Below are positions 47,110 to 61,199 of a stretch of 64,000 bases of DNA, in pieces. Position 1 is the first letter of the stretch. Every line of letters starts with the position of its first letter. The notes under the pieces were generated by a model. The model had not been told where the DNA came from. It saw only the letters and a list, made by a program, of their open reading frames with translations, and did not search any database. The translations under genes were made by a program, and so were the position numbers. The stretch is from Mugil cephalus. Lineage: Eukaryota; Chordata; Actinopteri; Mugiliformes; Mugilidae. The stretch covers positions 15,899,501-15,963,500 of the forward strand of contig NC_061781.1 in assembly GCF_022458985.1 (NCBI RefSeq). Direction: 5' to 3'.

Positions 47110-50100
47110 CAAGCTGCTCTGTGCGAGCCTGTGGAAGTTGTCGAGACAAAGCGTGGTTCAAGTTTCTGAACTGCAACTTCCGACTTCTGCTATTTATGAC
47201 AAGTTCTCTCTTCCCTTTGTTGTGGGCTGTTTCCACTTCATGCTGAGCGACGCTGTAGAGGAACCTGCAGTTGTTACATAGACCCGCTCCACCAGCGTTA
47301 TGAAAGAAAAAAAAACTGCCAGACTGGACGTGAATCCTAATGTTACAAAAAAATTAAATAAGAATTATGTTTTATACAACCCCCAAAACTGTAAATACCA
47401 TGTCTGGATATTTATTATCCCCGTCTTTTGTGAATCCCTACAGCAGTGGCTGCAGAGCTCCCTCTAACTAGAAACAGGAAATGAAATCTGGATGTTTTCA
47501 TTTTCATAAACTTTTGGTGATAACAGCGCAAGTCTGTAATAACAGCACTGCCATTTTGTACATGTATTGTCAGGAGCCTTTAATCCCTACAACAGTAGGG
47601 GGGACATTAAAGCTATGTGTGCAGACGAAGCAGGAGGTAGAAGTGATACTGCAGCATGTCCTAACCTGTTAGGCATGCTCTTTACATGATCTCTGCACTA
47701 AGCTGGAGTAGGTACATAGTTGTGTAATTATACCCAGCATGAATCTCCACAGCTAGGAGGAGGAAAGGGCAGCTTTAAACCCTGACCTTCAGGGTCTCGC
47801 TGCTCTAAAAGGTGAAAAGGTAAACCGAATCCAAACCGACATCAAAGAACAATGCAAAATGCCGTCACAGAATAAATCTGTGTTGTCTTGACAAGGGGCC
47901 TCATTATCACACAAAACAAGGACTTTAAAGAAAAAGAAAACTCAAAAACTTAAAGATGGAAAATACACATGTTCCACCACAACTAGAATGCAGTGACCGC
48001 AACAGGTAAAGCAGGACAGCATTAGTGACACGAATGACGAGAGCTTTTGCTCTTTGGCACATTGACAGCTGTACATTTTGTTTATAACACTAGGTTAATA
48101 AAAGCTGATGTGGATTTAGATAAATGTCACATGGCAGGAAGTGCACAGGGGAAGTTCCCTCTACACTTACCACAGATTTGAAGTCAAGCAAGGCCGTGTC
48201 GAATCTGCATGTACAGTATGTGTCATTTTGTGTAAAAATACACTGTCACATTAGCTCGTTGAAGACGTAGCACGCATACAAAACAGTGTTATATCTATCA
48301 CAAAGCAACACTTCAGTATAAAAGACTCAATCTCCATAAGTGATATCTCTGACCGGCCGTGCCCATAAATAACTAATACCGAACCCGCGCGTCAAACCTC
48401 TTAAGAGGTCTGCTGCTTCCCCATCAAGCCACCATCACACCATGGCACAATGGTGTCCACTGTTGCATTATTAATGAAGAGAACGGGAGGTGTCCAGCTG
48501 AGGCCACAGCTCGCGTTTAGCACATCACGCTCATCATGCTGAGGGGTAAAAGTGTCTCCGCCAGACTTGCTTGAATCCCCAAGGGTCTGTCTGTGTAGCT
48601 GCATGGGGTTCAACCTCACTTAGCAGCGGCGGGCGTTCGTGGGGGTGGAGGGCACCTGCACTGAAGGTCTTCCGTGATTGAATTAAAGGGGATTTCTGCT
48701 GGGCCACAAAGAGGACGGGGATTTTAATTAGGGTTTTTGTGTCATTAGCCACCACGCGACACTTGTGCATCATTACTTTCACGTAAGAAAGCACCTACAC
48801 ACACACACACACCTGCGTAACTTTTTGGTTTGGGTCCTCTGTCTTCATGAACTTTCAAATTTGCCACTAGTCGACTGGGAACGATGACTAGTCCAATCAG
48901 AATTGCACACACCAGTCAAAATGATGTAAGGCCGCTTCAAGTGTTGCAGGAGGAAGTAACATCTCCCTTCCTGAACCACAGAAAAACTCTCAAGTGAGCG
49001 GGTTTGACCATTTTTCACACAGAAAACTCTTTCATGAGTCTCTTTTGCAGACTTTTAAAGAGCCTGGCATTTGATGTTCACCTTACAAGATGTGCCACAC
49101 ACTATCTTTGACAATCAGTGGCCCAGTTCTACAGCAGCGAGTGTTGTCTGCAGTGCATTCATAGCTCATGGTATCTCCCACTCGACGCAGGATGTGGTTG
49201 TGTAGACGCATCACTTTCAAAATAACTCCTCAACAGCCTCGTCTCTCCTTTTATAGTAAAAGGTTATTGCACTACGGGCCGTGGCGAGACTAATGAAGGT
49301 GTGTGCCCACACAGAAGCGAAGAAGAATTTGTGGACAACGTATCTTAAGGGCAGAGAGTTTAACAGGGGTCCGTTATAATCTGTCACATTGTCAAATTAC
49401 AACTTTAAAGTGAGAAGACAGAACTGGCCTGAGTAAGTTCAAGGGTTTTAGAAGGAAAACTTCCTGAAAGTTGCACAACGCTGCAACAAAGACATTCTAA
49501 AATCATAAGCAAAGCAAAGCATAGACGATGTGTGAAAAAGGCCTAATGTGAGCGTTTGAAGTCTGCATCTTAGAACATGAGCAGGAGCAAAGCATACCAA
49601 TCAGTAGCCACCTCTTCCTTACATTTGCAACATCCTGTGCTATGATTCCGCATATCAGGAAGCGTACTTAAACTGTGTGCACACAGGGACCCCTGGTGAC
49701 GGAAAAAGAAATAACACAGCAAATGAAATTCTTCTCATATAGGAACCATCTGTTTAAGTAGAGAGAGACGTAAAGAAGGAAGAGCAGAAGAGGGTAGAGG
49801 AGAGACTCGGAAGCAGGAAGCATTTATTCATAATACATGAGGATGAGTGCATGATCTTGTCAGGCCTCTACGGTAGAAAACATACAATGACAAGACACAT
49901 GTAATCACTAACAGCATTGAGCACCTTATAAGTACAGTCCAGACTTTTGTAAACTCGCTGAAACTAAGCTGTAAAGCCACTAATCTGCACAGAAATCCAA
50001 CAGGAGAACCAACAGTTTTGGTCTTAACGCAGACGACACATTTGCCCGGACAGGTGAGGGCGCTGTTGCCGTGACAATGACGGCTTGGTCAGCTTCCCCC

Positions 50101-51916
50101 AACACCTGACCCCGGCACAGCACAGATGTCAACATGGCAGCCCCAAGGAAACAGCTCTAATATATAGTATGCATGACTCGCATGCCAGAGATGTCAGCCA
50201 CACGGAGTCAGATTTCACACTAGAAATGGAAGACAGAGGGTGTCAAGGTGGAAGTATTGTATCTGAAGGCAGGAAACAGTCACCGCACATAATGTCAGGC
50301 TTTCCTGAAATTGCCCTGTATGCTCTTAACATTGTTATTGTTATGGCCATCTACCTGTTTTAAAAAATGCAACGTTTTTACCTTTTCTATTTTGTTGAAT
50401 ATGTTCTCTAGTTTGTCCTCCTTTTCTAAGCAATTAAATTATTAAAGGTGGATTAAGGCATTCGAGATAGAGGGAAACTTCACCAGCCTAAAAATCACTC
50501 ACCTTCCTTCAGAAGACCAAAATTCTAGGAGGCATGTTTCCAAGGGGAAGTGAACAAAGATGTAAAACCACTCGGATAAGCTTACAGAAAGATTGCACGG
50601 TATAAACTATGATGAGCTTAGAGACTGATCAAGTTTAGAGGAGATCAAGCTGCAGCTCATGGATTTATGATGCTAATCTTATCAATTAGGGATAAATCAA
50701 TACTAGTGTATCCCCCACTTTGTTATGGAGTGATTTCGTGTCCCATTGAACTCAAACACTGCGTATTATTTTTGCATTAAATGGCTGCAACAACGGGAGA
50801 GTCCAGACTGATTTTTTCTCCCCGTAACATGACAAGAGATAAAACGACCATTTCTCCTTCCATCTGGCAGAATAATCACAACTAATCAACTACAGTATTT
50901 AACAGCAGAAGGCCTTCTCATCTGAAAGCTGTTTCCACTGCAACTTACAAATCGCCCGGTGTAAGCCTCATTTCCTGGGGTGGAGCTGAACAGACATTTA
51001 AAGAGTAAGCAAAGCAGATTTTGAATTGACAGAAAAAAAAAAAAAGAAAAAAAAATCCCCGTCTCACACATAACCCCCGAGAAGCGCTTCGACTGCGAAC
51101 CAAACGGTGGAGTTGTTTGCTTGCAAGGCGGCAGATGAGCAGGACCAGATGTTAGAGCTGACTTGTGAAGTGTGCACACTCATTAAACGCCTTTATTGCC
51201 GAAATTGGAATAAACATGTGCGAGAACGTGAAGCTTTGTGTGCTACCTGTGAGCAAGACATCAAAGAGCGCAGCAGCTGGTAATGACAGGCCTGCGCAAG
51301 TCTGACCTCCGTAATTATCAATACGGCTAATTATTTTTGATGTAACCGGCGAAGGCTAAAGCAAATGTAAGGCTCACAGTGTCTCAGCAAAAAAAAAAAA
51401 AAAAGGAACAATGGGTTGCATTTGTCAGCAAAACACTGTGACTTTTTTTTTCCTACTGGTGATCCACAGGAAAAAGTTTCATGTGGCTCTGTGCTGAGTT
51501 TGAGTGAAGACAGGAGAACCCCTAAACATAATCCCCACCCCCCTCACAAACCCACTCCTACCTCCAAAAGTCACCACCTATCCGTCTCAGTGTCATTTCA
51601 CAGTGTCAACCCACCTCTGGAATTTCAGAGAGGAAGAAGGGGTAGCAAATTATGGGACACAGAGTTTAGTTGCAGCTTTGAAAGGAGTGTGAGAGAGATT
51701 TGTTTTGTTTTTTTTCTCCCCCCCTGGAGGAGACTTTGACTTTGTGTTCTGGAAATACACGAAATCCGCCGTGCATCGTGTGACGGCTCAACTGAGACTT
51801 GCTCCTGTCCAAACAGTTTAATGAGTGGAAGCCCCAAGGAGGAGTAGTCAGAACTCGCTGCAGGCAAAGTCAAACCCTTGGGAAACAAAGCGGCGCGACT
51901 GCTCACGGTGATAGAC

Positions 51917-54900
51917 ATGCAGCCGTTTACTTTGTTCGGTGCTCTTTTCCTCCTGCTCCACATCTCCTCCGGCAGCACAGCCGCCCATAGGTGAGTCAAT
52001 CAAGTAGAGCAACAGAGCGTGTGATGTTGTGTGGTGCGTTTCTAGCACCGAGACCTGCAGCAGGTGGAGACTTCACTTGGACATTTAGTCAGATGCTCGA
52101 AGCGTGACGTTAGCCAGATTTCTTTTTAGTATATAAAAAAAAAAATGGCACATTGCAAGGAGCCTGAATGCACCCCTGTAATGTTACTGTATAATTTGAC
52201 CTGCTTCCTGTGAGGGAATTACTAACACTTGAGCTGCTAGTTTCTCCACATGCAATTATTTTAAGTGGAGTAACCGGAACCCCTCTATTTTGTGCAGAAT
52301 TATGGGCTTTAAATCTTTACAAGAAAAACTGTTGTTTTGATGGCATGTATACACTGCTGGCCCTGCTAACAGACCGCTATGAGAGGGACAGCTAAATGTG
52401 GCACAGCAACTGTTAATAGAGGAGCACCTGTCACGGTTAAGGAGCCCCTCTCTCCTGTGGGCTATTCTGGTTGATTTCTATCAAGTCTCAGATTCCTCCA
52501 GTCCCAGTGGAGCCGATGCTGCTTTTAGGATGCTAACCCCAGCACTCCTTATGAACATCTGGGATATCGCATCTGAAAAGCAGAAATAAAGATGCTGAAA
52601 TCTGGTTACATTTGGGGCTAACGTGACCTTTGAATTCACTTGATTTTAAAGCTGCTGGAAACTTGGTCACTGGAATCGTAACTTAATTTACAGGTTAAAA
52701 ATACACACGTGCAATGTAATCTCGGTGTATATTTAAAAAAGCGACGCCGACCCCCGAAGCACAACCCAGAATAACTTTACGGTAAATTCTCATCTGACTC
52801 CAGAAACGAGCCGCAGACATCAAACATCAAAGCCTGAACGGGAGAAAACAGGGCTCTGCACGAGGTATCAGCTCAACGCAAGGACGTGTCTGATTAGTGT
52901 GTTTTCCCCCCCATTTGTAGCCTACATCCTGTCAGCTGGCTGGTGCTCCACAGGGAGCCCCACTTCTGGCACAAGCCCGCGAGGAAACACTTTATTTAGG
53001 TCGTTTGTTGTTTGGACCGTAATTAAAAGTCGACGCCTCAAAGCGTGCATTTGCTAGAGCTTAGGGTTTGTGGGTGTGTGAGCTTAAATGAAACCAGATT
53101 TTTTTTTTCTTTCTAATAACCTAAATTTGTCATCTATAGTTCACTGTTGCTGCTGATTTTACTTATATTTTGGATTATAACTGCACTAACCGGTGGGGTG
53201 GGTTATAAATGATACCGAGACCAATAAATCACATCTTACCTTCCACTCGTCTCTCCTTCTACAAAGGCACTACAGACAAGTCCTTACTGGAAACCAACCA
53301 GGTGTGTGTCGCTATGGCAGGAGACTGGAGTGTTGCTATGGCTGGAAGAAAAACAGTAAAGGGCAGTGTGAGGGTAAGAAGATTTAATGTTTGGTTTTGA
53401 TGAAAGCATATGAACGCGAGAAACAAAGAGCGTTCAGAGAAAATGATCTAAATTTACAGACACAAAGTCCCAGCTAGTATTATTCCTTTCACAAAAGATA
53501 TTTTCCTAAACCAGAAAGTGGAGGAAATAACATCAAACTAAAAAGTCCCCTGCATAATAGAAATGTGCGGTTTGACTGCAGTCCATCGTTCTCCGCCGCT
53601 GATATTTGTGGTGGTATTTTCTTCATGTTAAATGTTTTACCAGCTCAGTGCGAGCACGGATGCAAGCATGGAGAGTGTGTTGGCCCCAACAAATGCAAGT
53701 GTTTCCCAGGATACGCCGGAAAGACGTGTAATCAAGGTAGGTATTTGAGGTCAGTCAAGAGGGTCTGTAAAATATTGGCAAAAACTGGGTGGAGGATGAT
53801 TAAATTTCCAGCTGAAAATATTTACCTACTTAATTTAAAGCTTTAAGTTAGATGTCTGACTTTTAGAAACGCTGCAAGTGGAAACATGAAGACGTCTCTC
53901 ATTTTCCAGATCTGAACGAGTGTGGCCTGAAGCCCCGACCCTGTGAGCACCGCTGCATGAACACACATGGCAGCTACAAGTGCTATTGTCTCAACGGATA
54001 CACCTTAATGCCTGACGGATCTTGCACCAGTGAGTCCCCCGTACTGCGGCTTCCCCGCGCATACGTTGAGCCTGCCTGATGGCGTGCCTTGTTTGTGTTT
54101 GTGTGTTTGCGTGCAGACTCCAGGACGTGCGCCCTCGCTCACTGTCAGTACGGTTGCGAGGAAGTGCAGGGGGAGATTCGCTGCCTCTGCCCGTCCGCAG
54201 GCCTGCAGCTGGGGCAAGATGAGAGAACCTGTGTAGGTGAGCAGCCACACACTTGCGCCGAACAGTAAGTTGCAAACACAGCGCACAGTTCCGGACAGGC
54301 TCAGTCAATGCAGCAGATGGGGCAACGGCCCTTATTTGACTAAGGAACACAAACAGTGTTTGAAAAAGAGAAAAGAGATTGACTTTTGCACTTTGTGTCA
54401 CATCAATTGCATTTTTTTTTTTTTTTTTTTTTTTTGATACTGGAAATCTGTAAGGATTCTATTACATGGCTCTTGGATGCTAGGCTTATAAAGCAGCTGG
54501 ATATAATTATGTTATATTTCTTCCCACAAAGCTGCTTGAGCTGGGACTGGGCCAGCCTGACATGATCACACATGGGATGTACTAAACTAGTGTTAAATTT
54601 CAAACCTGCCACGTTCCAGCGCACTCGAAAATTGATTTACAGCAAAAGTGTACGTTTATTCTGAAAATGTGCCAAAAAGCGAATTCCTCAGAAGTACGAA
54701 AAGATGAAGTCTGACAAGACAGACTTTTAGCCACTGTGTTCACCGTGAAATCTCTGCCTGAGCTAAATGTGGAGTATCTGCTCTGCACCAGATACAATAG
54801 ACTCCTAACTGGCAGCTGGCCCAGACTTTCAGTGCAAACCATGTGCATCCGAAGGAATAAATTTATGTAAACATGCTTATAATGACTGTATGAAAAGCAA

Positions 54901-57900
54901 TTTCGGATATTGTCTCCACGGCAGTAGGCTGACTGATTGCTTGGACAATCGTGTGTCACTGTATCTTGTTCAAAACCGGCAGTGATGGTTTATTTCTAGC
55001 AGCTAAAAATCCTTCTTTTGCACATGTATCAGTAGCTCATTTCCCACCACATCAAACACAATTTAGCTACGTTGCGAAGTAGGAAGCCAGTGAGGGATCA
55101 TTATTTTTATGATCACCAGGAGGGTGAAGCTTCCATCTGGAAGAGGAAAAAGAGTAGTTAATAACTCCATGGGTTCAGTGGAAGCAGACAACTGCTGTGG
55201 TAATATGGTATAATATAGGGACTGAAAGGCAATTACATAGCAACACACATAGCAACTCCAAAAAACTATTTAAAATGAAAGCTAAGGACTACAAGCTCTT
55301 TTTTTCTCTCTGAATGAGTGACATAAAATTCAGGAATATAAAATCCTAGACCCTTAATTTTTGCCCCTTTTGTTTCCTTTCAGATATTGATGAATGTGTA
55401 ACTGGGAAGAACGACTGCCCGTACAACAGGCAATGCGTCAACACGTTCGGCAGCTACTACTGCAAGTGCCAGGACGGCTACGACCTGAAATATGTCGACG
55501 GCAAATATGACTGCGTGGGTAAGGCATACGAGTTTAAGTGTGCGGGGAAACATCGGCCACGAATTCCACTCCCGAAGGTACAAATAGGCTTCTTCCGATT
55601 TCAGAACTTGATGAGTGTGCAGCCGGCACCCACAAATGCAGCCACCACGCTGTCTGTCTGAACACTCAAGGATCCTACAAGTGCAGGTGCAAGTCTGGCT
55701 TCAGAGGCAATGGCTTTGAATGCTCCGGTGAGATCCTAGATTTGCTACACAGAATTAGGGATCAGTTGATTTTTAGGAGTGGCTTTTAATAAGTACAATA
55801 AATAAAAAAATAAACTAAAATAAATTGCAAAAACACATGTCTCGGGCCTTTTCCAGGTAAGTGTAGTCAGGGAGACGGTCACATATTTCACTAGGACTCT
55901 TTTAAACATTAGCAAACTGCCGTCCTGCCAAAGCCACTATCCAGCTTTCAGACTCCACTCCTCTCTACAGATGTTAGCTTGAGAAAGGCACAGATTGAAA
56001 ACACACCTGTGTAAACATGACCCCGCATTGTAGCCGGCCATCTGAAGAGGAAGGGGAAAGAAAGTTAGCGTTACACTCTTTGGACCAGGCCCAGATATTA
56101 ACAGGTGAAGACTCGTTGTAGCCGAATGACATGAAGGGTACAGGTCAGGGGTTTCAGAGTGAATGAAGATGCCTGTATTTTTTGTAGTCAAGCCATTTTA
56201 TCAGAGGTCGTGGGATGGAGACAAGGGCAGCGCAGACGATTCCCTCAACGGTGAGATTACTGCGGAATCCAGCTTCTGCTTCAGTTCTCGCCCTGCAACC
56301 CCATTCATTCATCCGTTCCTCTCTCGCGTACTTTTAAGATCGCCTCCCTCAGCTCTCTCCCTCTTGCTCATGGCTGGAAATGTTGTATGTCCACAGCACC
56401 CGCGGCTGGATATCAGACCGAGAATCTTCAGCATGACTCTTTTTTTTTAAACACAGAAGCTTAAGTGATGAAATGCTTGTGCAGCTATGGCACCAATTTA
56501 AATTGCACTGAATGAACACTTTACCTGCATGCACTGGGATGATCCCAGCTATTGTCTTAGCATGTTCCTTTGTAATGTTTTGCTCCTTTGGAAGAAGTAT
56601 ATATTCATAAACTGGTGAGTATCTGCAAGGAAGCAATTAATAAGAACAGCTGCAAAATACATGATAACAAACCCATCTGAATCCTGGTAAAATACTACTT
56701 CCTACTCATGACTGCATATCCTTATGTCTAATCTGGTATCCTCTTCCTGCCCGCAGTCATCCCAGACTCCCAAGTGAAGCCCCGGATTCTGGGAGGTAAG
56801 CTGAGCAATGAGGACATCAAAAATGTTATCCCTGAGCCGGTTGCAACGCCACCCTCTAGGCTCCGCCAGCAGCCCTTTGACTACGAGGGAGAGGTCTACA
56901 TCGGTAGCCAGTCCGAGGTACAGGAGGAATTTCCAGAGGAAGAGGAGGAGGAGGAAGAAGAAGAAGAAGACAACCTGCTCAGTCCAAGGGGAGATGTTTT
57001 CAGTAAGTGTCTTTGATTGCCGACCTACGAATGAATCAGTTCTTCTACTCTGGGTGGTCCATAGCATGCATAACGACCATAAACAGACACATACTCATGC
57101 TGATACCTCTACACGACATATGAACGTATTATACGTTTTTTACTAGGAAGGTAGATTAACCACAAATAGCAGAACAGGTTTCATTCCATGAGGAAAGAGA
57201 AAGGGCCTCGTTTAAAATTAAAAACACAGCCTATAGCGCTGTCAGATCCAACTAAATAAACCACTGCACGAGACAAACCCAACAACGCACGATAAATTAT
57301 TATCTGTTTCAGCCTGTTGATTATGAGGTGTAATGGACTGGCAGTGTGGTCATATTCATCTCACCGAAACACCCTGTGAATGTGGTCGCCTTTCACCACT
57401 AATCTTGATGGAAACATCAGAGCAAAAGCTCAGATAGCAAGAGGAGACAGGCCCCGAGACATCCATCACCTCCTGGGAGGAATTTTACTCTTCTGGCATG
57501 TGAAAGCCCAAGGATACGGCTCATCCTGGGCCTGCTTCCCATCTCCCGGGAATAGGGCGAGGAGGGGAGGGAGGTTGCAAAGCCGCCAGGCCTTTTATTA
57601 TGTTTTGCCCAAAACAGCTGTTGTGCAAACAGACTTGACTCCTTGCAGGAAAGTCTGTCATCAGCACTCTAGACCTCTTCTAACTCTAGCCCACTCGAGC
57701 TGAGCAGGTTCAATAACCCCAGCTGTCACTCGTCTGTGTGTCTAAGGCTGCTTTTCATGGGGGTGATTTGCTTCAAGAGCTTTAAAATGCTCGGGGGGGT
57801 GGCTGTATCCTAGACGTGAGTGACAGCAGGACAAGTCAGCACCTGTTGGTTAAAATCCCCTATGAATCTCAGTTGTCATTGTGGAAAATCTCTTCGCTGC

Positions 57901-59122
57901 ATTATTCTGAAACATTTTTGTCCAAGCACAACTATGATAAATATGTGTTTTTAATGATTATCACTGAAATTTTATACGGGCAGATGCCAACTTATTGGGT
58001 AAAACTTACTACAGCTAACGTGGTGTAATGCAATGAACCTGGATGGTCCATACCTTAAATAACCCCTGCCTTCAGTTTTTGTTGAAAGTGAACATTATAA
58101 CCTCCATGAAAGTATGATTTTTAGCAGAACTATTTAAAAAAAAAAAAAAAAACTGCAATGTTATGAGCTAAGTGTACCTTGGAACATTGTAGCAGGGTGT
58201 GTATTCAACGCCCATGTATTTAAACTGATTATCTCCTTTCATTTCCAAACACAGTATCAGAGGACTTTGAGTCAGTGTTTGGCCCAGTCACGGAAGTCAA
58301 AGAGGTCCAAATATCACCAGTTCAGGAAGGTAATAAAATATGTGTTTATGTGCCATTCTTATAAAACCTCTGTTTATGTGACTCATTTGATAATCTGCGT
58401 CTTCTTCTTCTTTTTTTTTTTTATGTCTAGAGTATATCATGGATTGCAACTTTGATCAGGGAGCATGTGAATGGGTCCAAGACAAAGCTGACCACATGGA
58501 CTGGAGTGTAGCATACCATGATAATGGTAACGCAATTACTGATATACTGTATTCACAATAAGAGCAATTCAGTTTGTGCATTCAGTTACTTACCTGAGCT
58601 AAAAACTCTCTCAGGTGAGTACTACATGGCACTGAGTGGGCTCCTAGGGGAGCAAGAGGACGTGGCCAAGCTGAAGTTGCTTCTCAGTGACCGGGCCCAG
58701 CAGGGCAGCTTCTGCCTTACCTTTGACTACCGCGTGGTGGGCCATAATGTGGGCACACTCAGGGTGATGCTCAATAACAATGCTTACCCAGTGTGGGAGC
58801 AGAGCCACAGCAGAGACCAAAACTGGCAGACGGAGCTTCTCACTGTGGCTTGGAAAGAGGTGGCCCCAGAGTCTGTGAGTCCTTTACTTATTTGACTAAT
58901 TGACAGGTGACTTTCAAAGCAATGAAGTAGCTGCTAAATAACAACAATACCTATAATGATAATTATACTTGTGGCTAGCTATAATTAAATTTCTTACCAC
59001 TGAATATCTTTCAGATCATCTTTGAGGCTCAGCGTGGGAGCGGTGTTGGAGGTGAGATAGGCCTGGACAATGTTGTGCTGACCTCAGGTCCCTGCCAAGA
59101 TGACACCGGTCCAGTCTTTTAA
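51917..59122 (+). CDS. egfl6: EGF-like domain multiple 6 (MAEG), secreted EGF/MAM protein, 12 exons
   Basis: Secreted matrix protein; mammalian EGFL6 binds integrins through RGD. Exons: 51917-51990, 53267-53373, 53644-53736, 53910-54029, 54117-54236, 55384-55518, 55605-55727, 56757-57002, 58255-58329, 58431-58526, 58615-58874, 59015-59122. All phases close, giving 518 aa (human 553). Seen: signal peptide aa 1-22, a Cys-rich start ([20 protein letters not shown]), an EGF module (aa 61-91), EGF modules beginning DLNEC, DIDEC and ELDEC of calcium-binding type plus a fourth Cys-rich module, a linker (aa 258-339) with a Glu run and RGD at aa 335-337, and a MAM domain from about aa 366. [20 protein letters not shown] closely matches human. 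The start is the only ATG giving a signal peptide in phase with exon 2. Confidence 0.95.
51991..53266 (+). other. egfl6: egfl6 intron 1
   Basis: A 1.3 kb intron with donor GTGAGT and acceptor CTACAAAG. No other gene was recognised in it. Confidence 0.7.
54237..55383 (+). other. egfl6: egfl6 intron 5
   Basis: It has donor GTGAGC and acceptor CCTTTCAG, and contains a T run of about 25 bases at 54411-54435. No coding element was seen. Confidence 0.7.
55728..56756 (+). other. egfl6: egfl6 intron 7
   Basis: It runs from donor GTGAGA to acceptor CCCGCAG. The open frames inside are short and match nothing known. Confidence 0.65.
56939..56969 (+). repeat. egfl6: GAG/GAA repeat coding a poly-Glu run in egfl6
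   Basis: A purine-only GAG/GAA tract encodes about ten glutamates in the exon 8 linker, shortly before the RGD motif. It is in frame and open. Human EGFL6 has a Glu/Lys-rich linker at the same place. Confidence 0.85.
57003..58254 (+). other. egfl6: egfl6 intron 8
   Basis: It runs from donor GTAAGT to acceptor AACACAG and contains an A run at about 58137-58151. No exon was recognised inside it. Confidence 0.65.
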
Positions 59123-59747
59123 TCAACTCCACTTCAGATGAACAAATCGTGTCAAGGAGTCCTGTTTCTCGTCCGAATTATTGTGCCTTCCTCGTGTTTC
59201 AGCCAAGCGGTCTAAAGGGAAGAATATCTACAATCAGTGCATGCCAGCTGACTCTATCACTATGCTGCTAATGTACAGCAATGCATCCTGCTACATTGTT
59301 TGCTGAGATATTCAAGGCAGCGTCTTATAACACAGATAACTCCCATCTCAGGAATTGGTAGCAATGCTAATTTTATCTGTTAGTTAGGTTTAACAGTATT
59401 GTAGTTAGCCTTTTGTTGTGTATATGACCACGCGTTGCCTAAGTTAACTAAAAATAATCAGTTACATGTAATGTGAATCCTTAGGTGAGTTATATCAGAA
59501 ATATTAGATCTGTATCTGTACTTGAAGGCAGCGTAGTTTAAATGATTCATAAAAGTGTTTGTGCGTATATGCTGTAAAATTTGCTTTCAAATTATACTGT
59601 ATTATTACATTAAATCTTTTTTTTCTAACTCTGCCTATCAATCCCCCCCCCCCCCTTAGAATATCTACCTGCTGTGGGCGTATTCAAACTTGGCAGACAG
59701 CACCTGGGGTAATTTGGAAATATGTAAACAATGGAAATGCCACCACA

Positions 59748-59753
59748 AATAAA
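59748..59753 (+). terminator. egfl6: egfl6 polyadenylation signal
   Basis: AATAAA lies about 625 bp after the egfl6 stop and is the first such signal downstream of it. Confidence 0.65.
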
Positions 59754-61090
59754 CCTTAAATTTATGGATGCCAGCTGTCAATTTACATCCATCATGAGCA
59801 AGAAAGAATGTTCTAATGATAACACAACAAAAAAAAAAAAGGTACAGGGGATTATTTTCTCCTGCAAAGAAAGAGGGACAGACATTCCATTCTTGTGGAT
59901 TTTATAAAGTCAGGGCTGGTCCAGGTGGGAAGTTAATGACTTAAGTTGAAACATCTGAGGTACATGTGTTTTCTTGATTTAAAGGACAGGAAAAATGCAC
60001 ATGTTTAGTTGCCAGGACTGCACGAAAACCATTTGAGTAAATGGCTTTACCTGGTCTGTGAACACTGCACACCTGGTGAAGAAGGCCCAACAGAGGAGCT
60101 GAAGATGGCTGGATGACTCTCCTGTTGATCATTCACAAACTTCTACAGGACCACAATAAAACCCGTCCTCTGTATCGGTGTGACAGTATTGGATGGGAGC
60201 TGCACAGGACAGGAAGGACTTTGTTCACATGAACAAGATTCTCGTGCAGATTCTTGCTGCACAGTTATTGGTTAGACTGGAACGGGGCCAGATTTTATCT
60301 AGAGTAGCAGGTTTTATCTTTTTTAGGGAGGAGAAGATATTTGCAATGTAAAAAAAAATTAACAAAAAAAGCCCAAAATGAGCCAGAGTCAAAGGAAATG
60401 TAGCAGCACTTTTCGCAACGAACGAACGCAATATTAACATCTCTTTCAAGTCCGGGGCAACTTACACCACCATATGGAAACTCATGCACCCGACAATAAT
60501 AGTGGTCAGATGGCAGAAAAGAATGGACTGGCTTCAGCACTAATGAAGGTGACATTTGCCAAAGGATAAGAAGGAGGTAGCAGAATCTATAGCGGATGCA
60601 AATGCTTTCTTATTCCAGGGATGTTTTGTTCACACGTATTGTTTACACACTGTTATTCTTTACATTATTGTGATTGTTCTACAAGTTTGCATTCACATTT
60701 TAATCATGCTCTAATTTTTATCCCAGTTTTATTTATATTATTTTTACATATATACATATTTTGAATTCTCATTTATTATTTTTGCACTATTGTTAAAATG
60801 TTCTTGCGTGGATTCTTTTTTTTATGATTTGTTTTTACAGTAAAATTGTTTTGCATGGAAGTTATCTGGCACAAACTTTTATAGGTGAGAGAAAATTCTT
60901 AATAGTGATTTCACTGTCAAAGCATTGGGGATATGGCACCACCTTGTGGAATGTTTGCTACCATTTATTGTTTCCTAGATAACATCTAGTTATCGCCTGG
61001 TTGACTTCTAAAAACAAATAAATGACTGTAGGAACGAGCCAAGTCTTTTGAACGGCTGCTCAAGAGCCACAAACACTGGCCATACATTTA
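59754..61090. other. Intergenic egfl6-rab9a; no gene recognised
   Basis: The stretch is AT-rich with A runs. TCEANC, which sits here in human, was not found on either strand. AATAAA-type motifs are absent on the minus strand near any long frame. Confidence 0.5.
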
Positions 61091-61104
61091 ACTGCATAAT
61101 CTCT

Positions 61105-61176
61105 AGATCCCCACTCCAGCCCGGTTGGTGGAGGTAATGCACCTATGCCACCTATAAACCCACAGAGAGGAAGAAG
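61105..61176. repeat. Short dispersed teleost repeat upstream of rab9a
   Basis: CCACTCCAGCCCGGTTGGTG followed by GAGGTAATGCACC and CCACAGAGAGGAAGAAG is a phrase commonly seen near fish promoters (from memory). It lies about 200 bp before the rab9a non-coding first exon. Confidence 0.5.
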
Positions 61177-61199
61177 AATCTGATTGTTGCTGTCTGACA

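Larger units (their letters stand above)
42413..51916. other. Long non-coding interval before egfl6
   Basis: No gene or RNA is recognised in about 9.5 kb. It contains several microsatellites (43987-44006 GT; 45722-45748 AT; 47039-47107 GT; 48793-48811 AC) and A- or T-runs. In human this interval also holds FAM9C and ATXN3L; neither is seen here. The part nearest 51.9 kb should contain the egfl6 promoter, but no TATA box or other element could be placed with confidence. Confidence 0.5.

Noticed and set aside
47039..47281. Val-Cys repeat protein frame
   Set aside because: It is the GT microsatellite read as protein.
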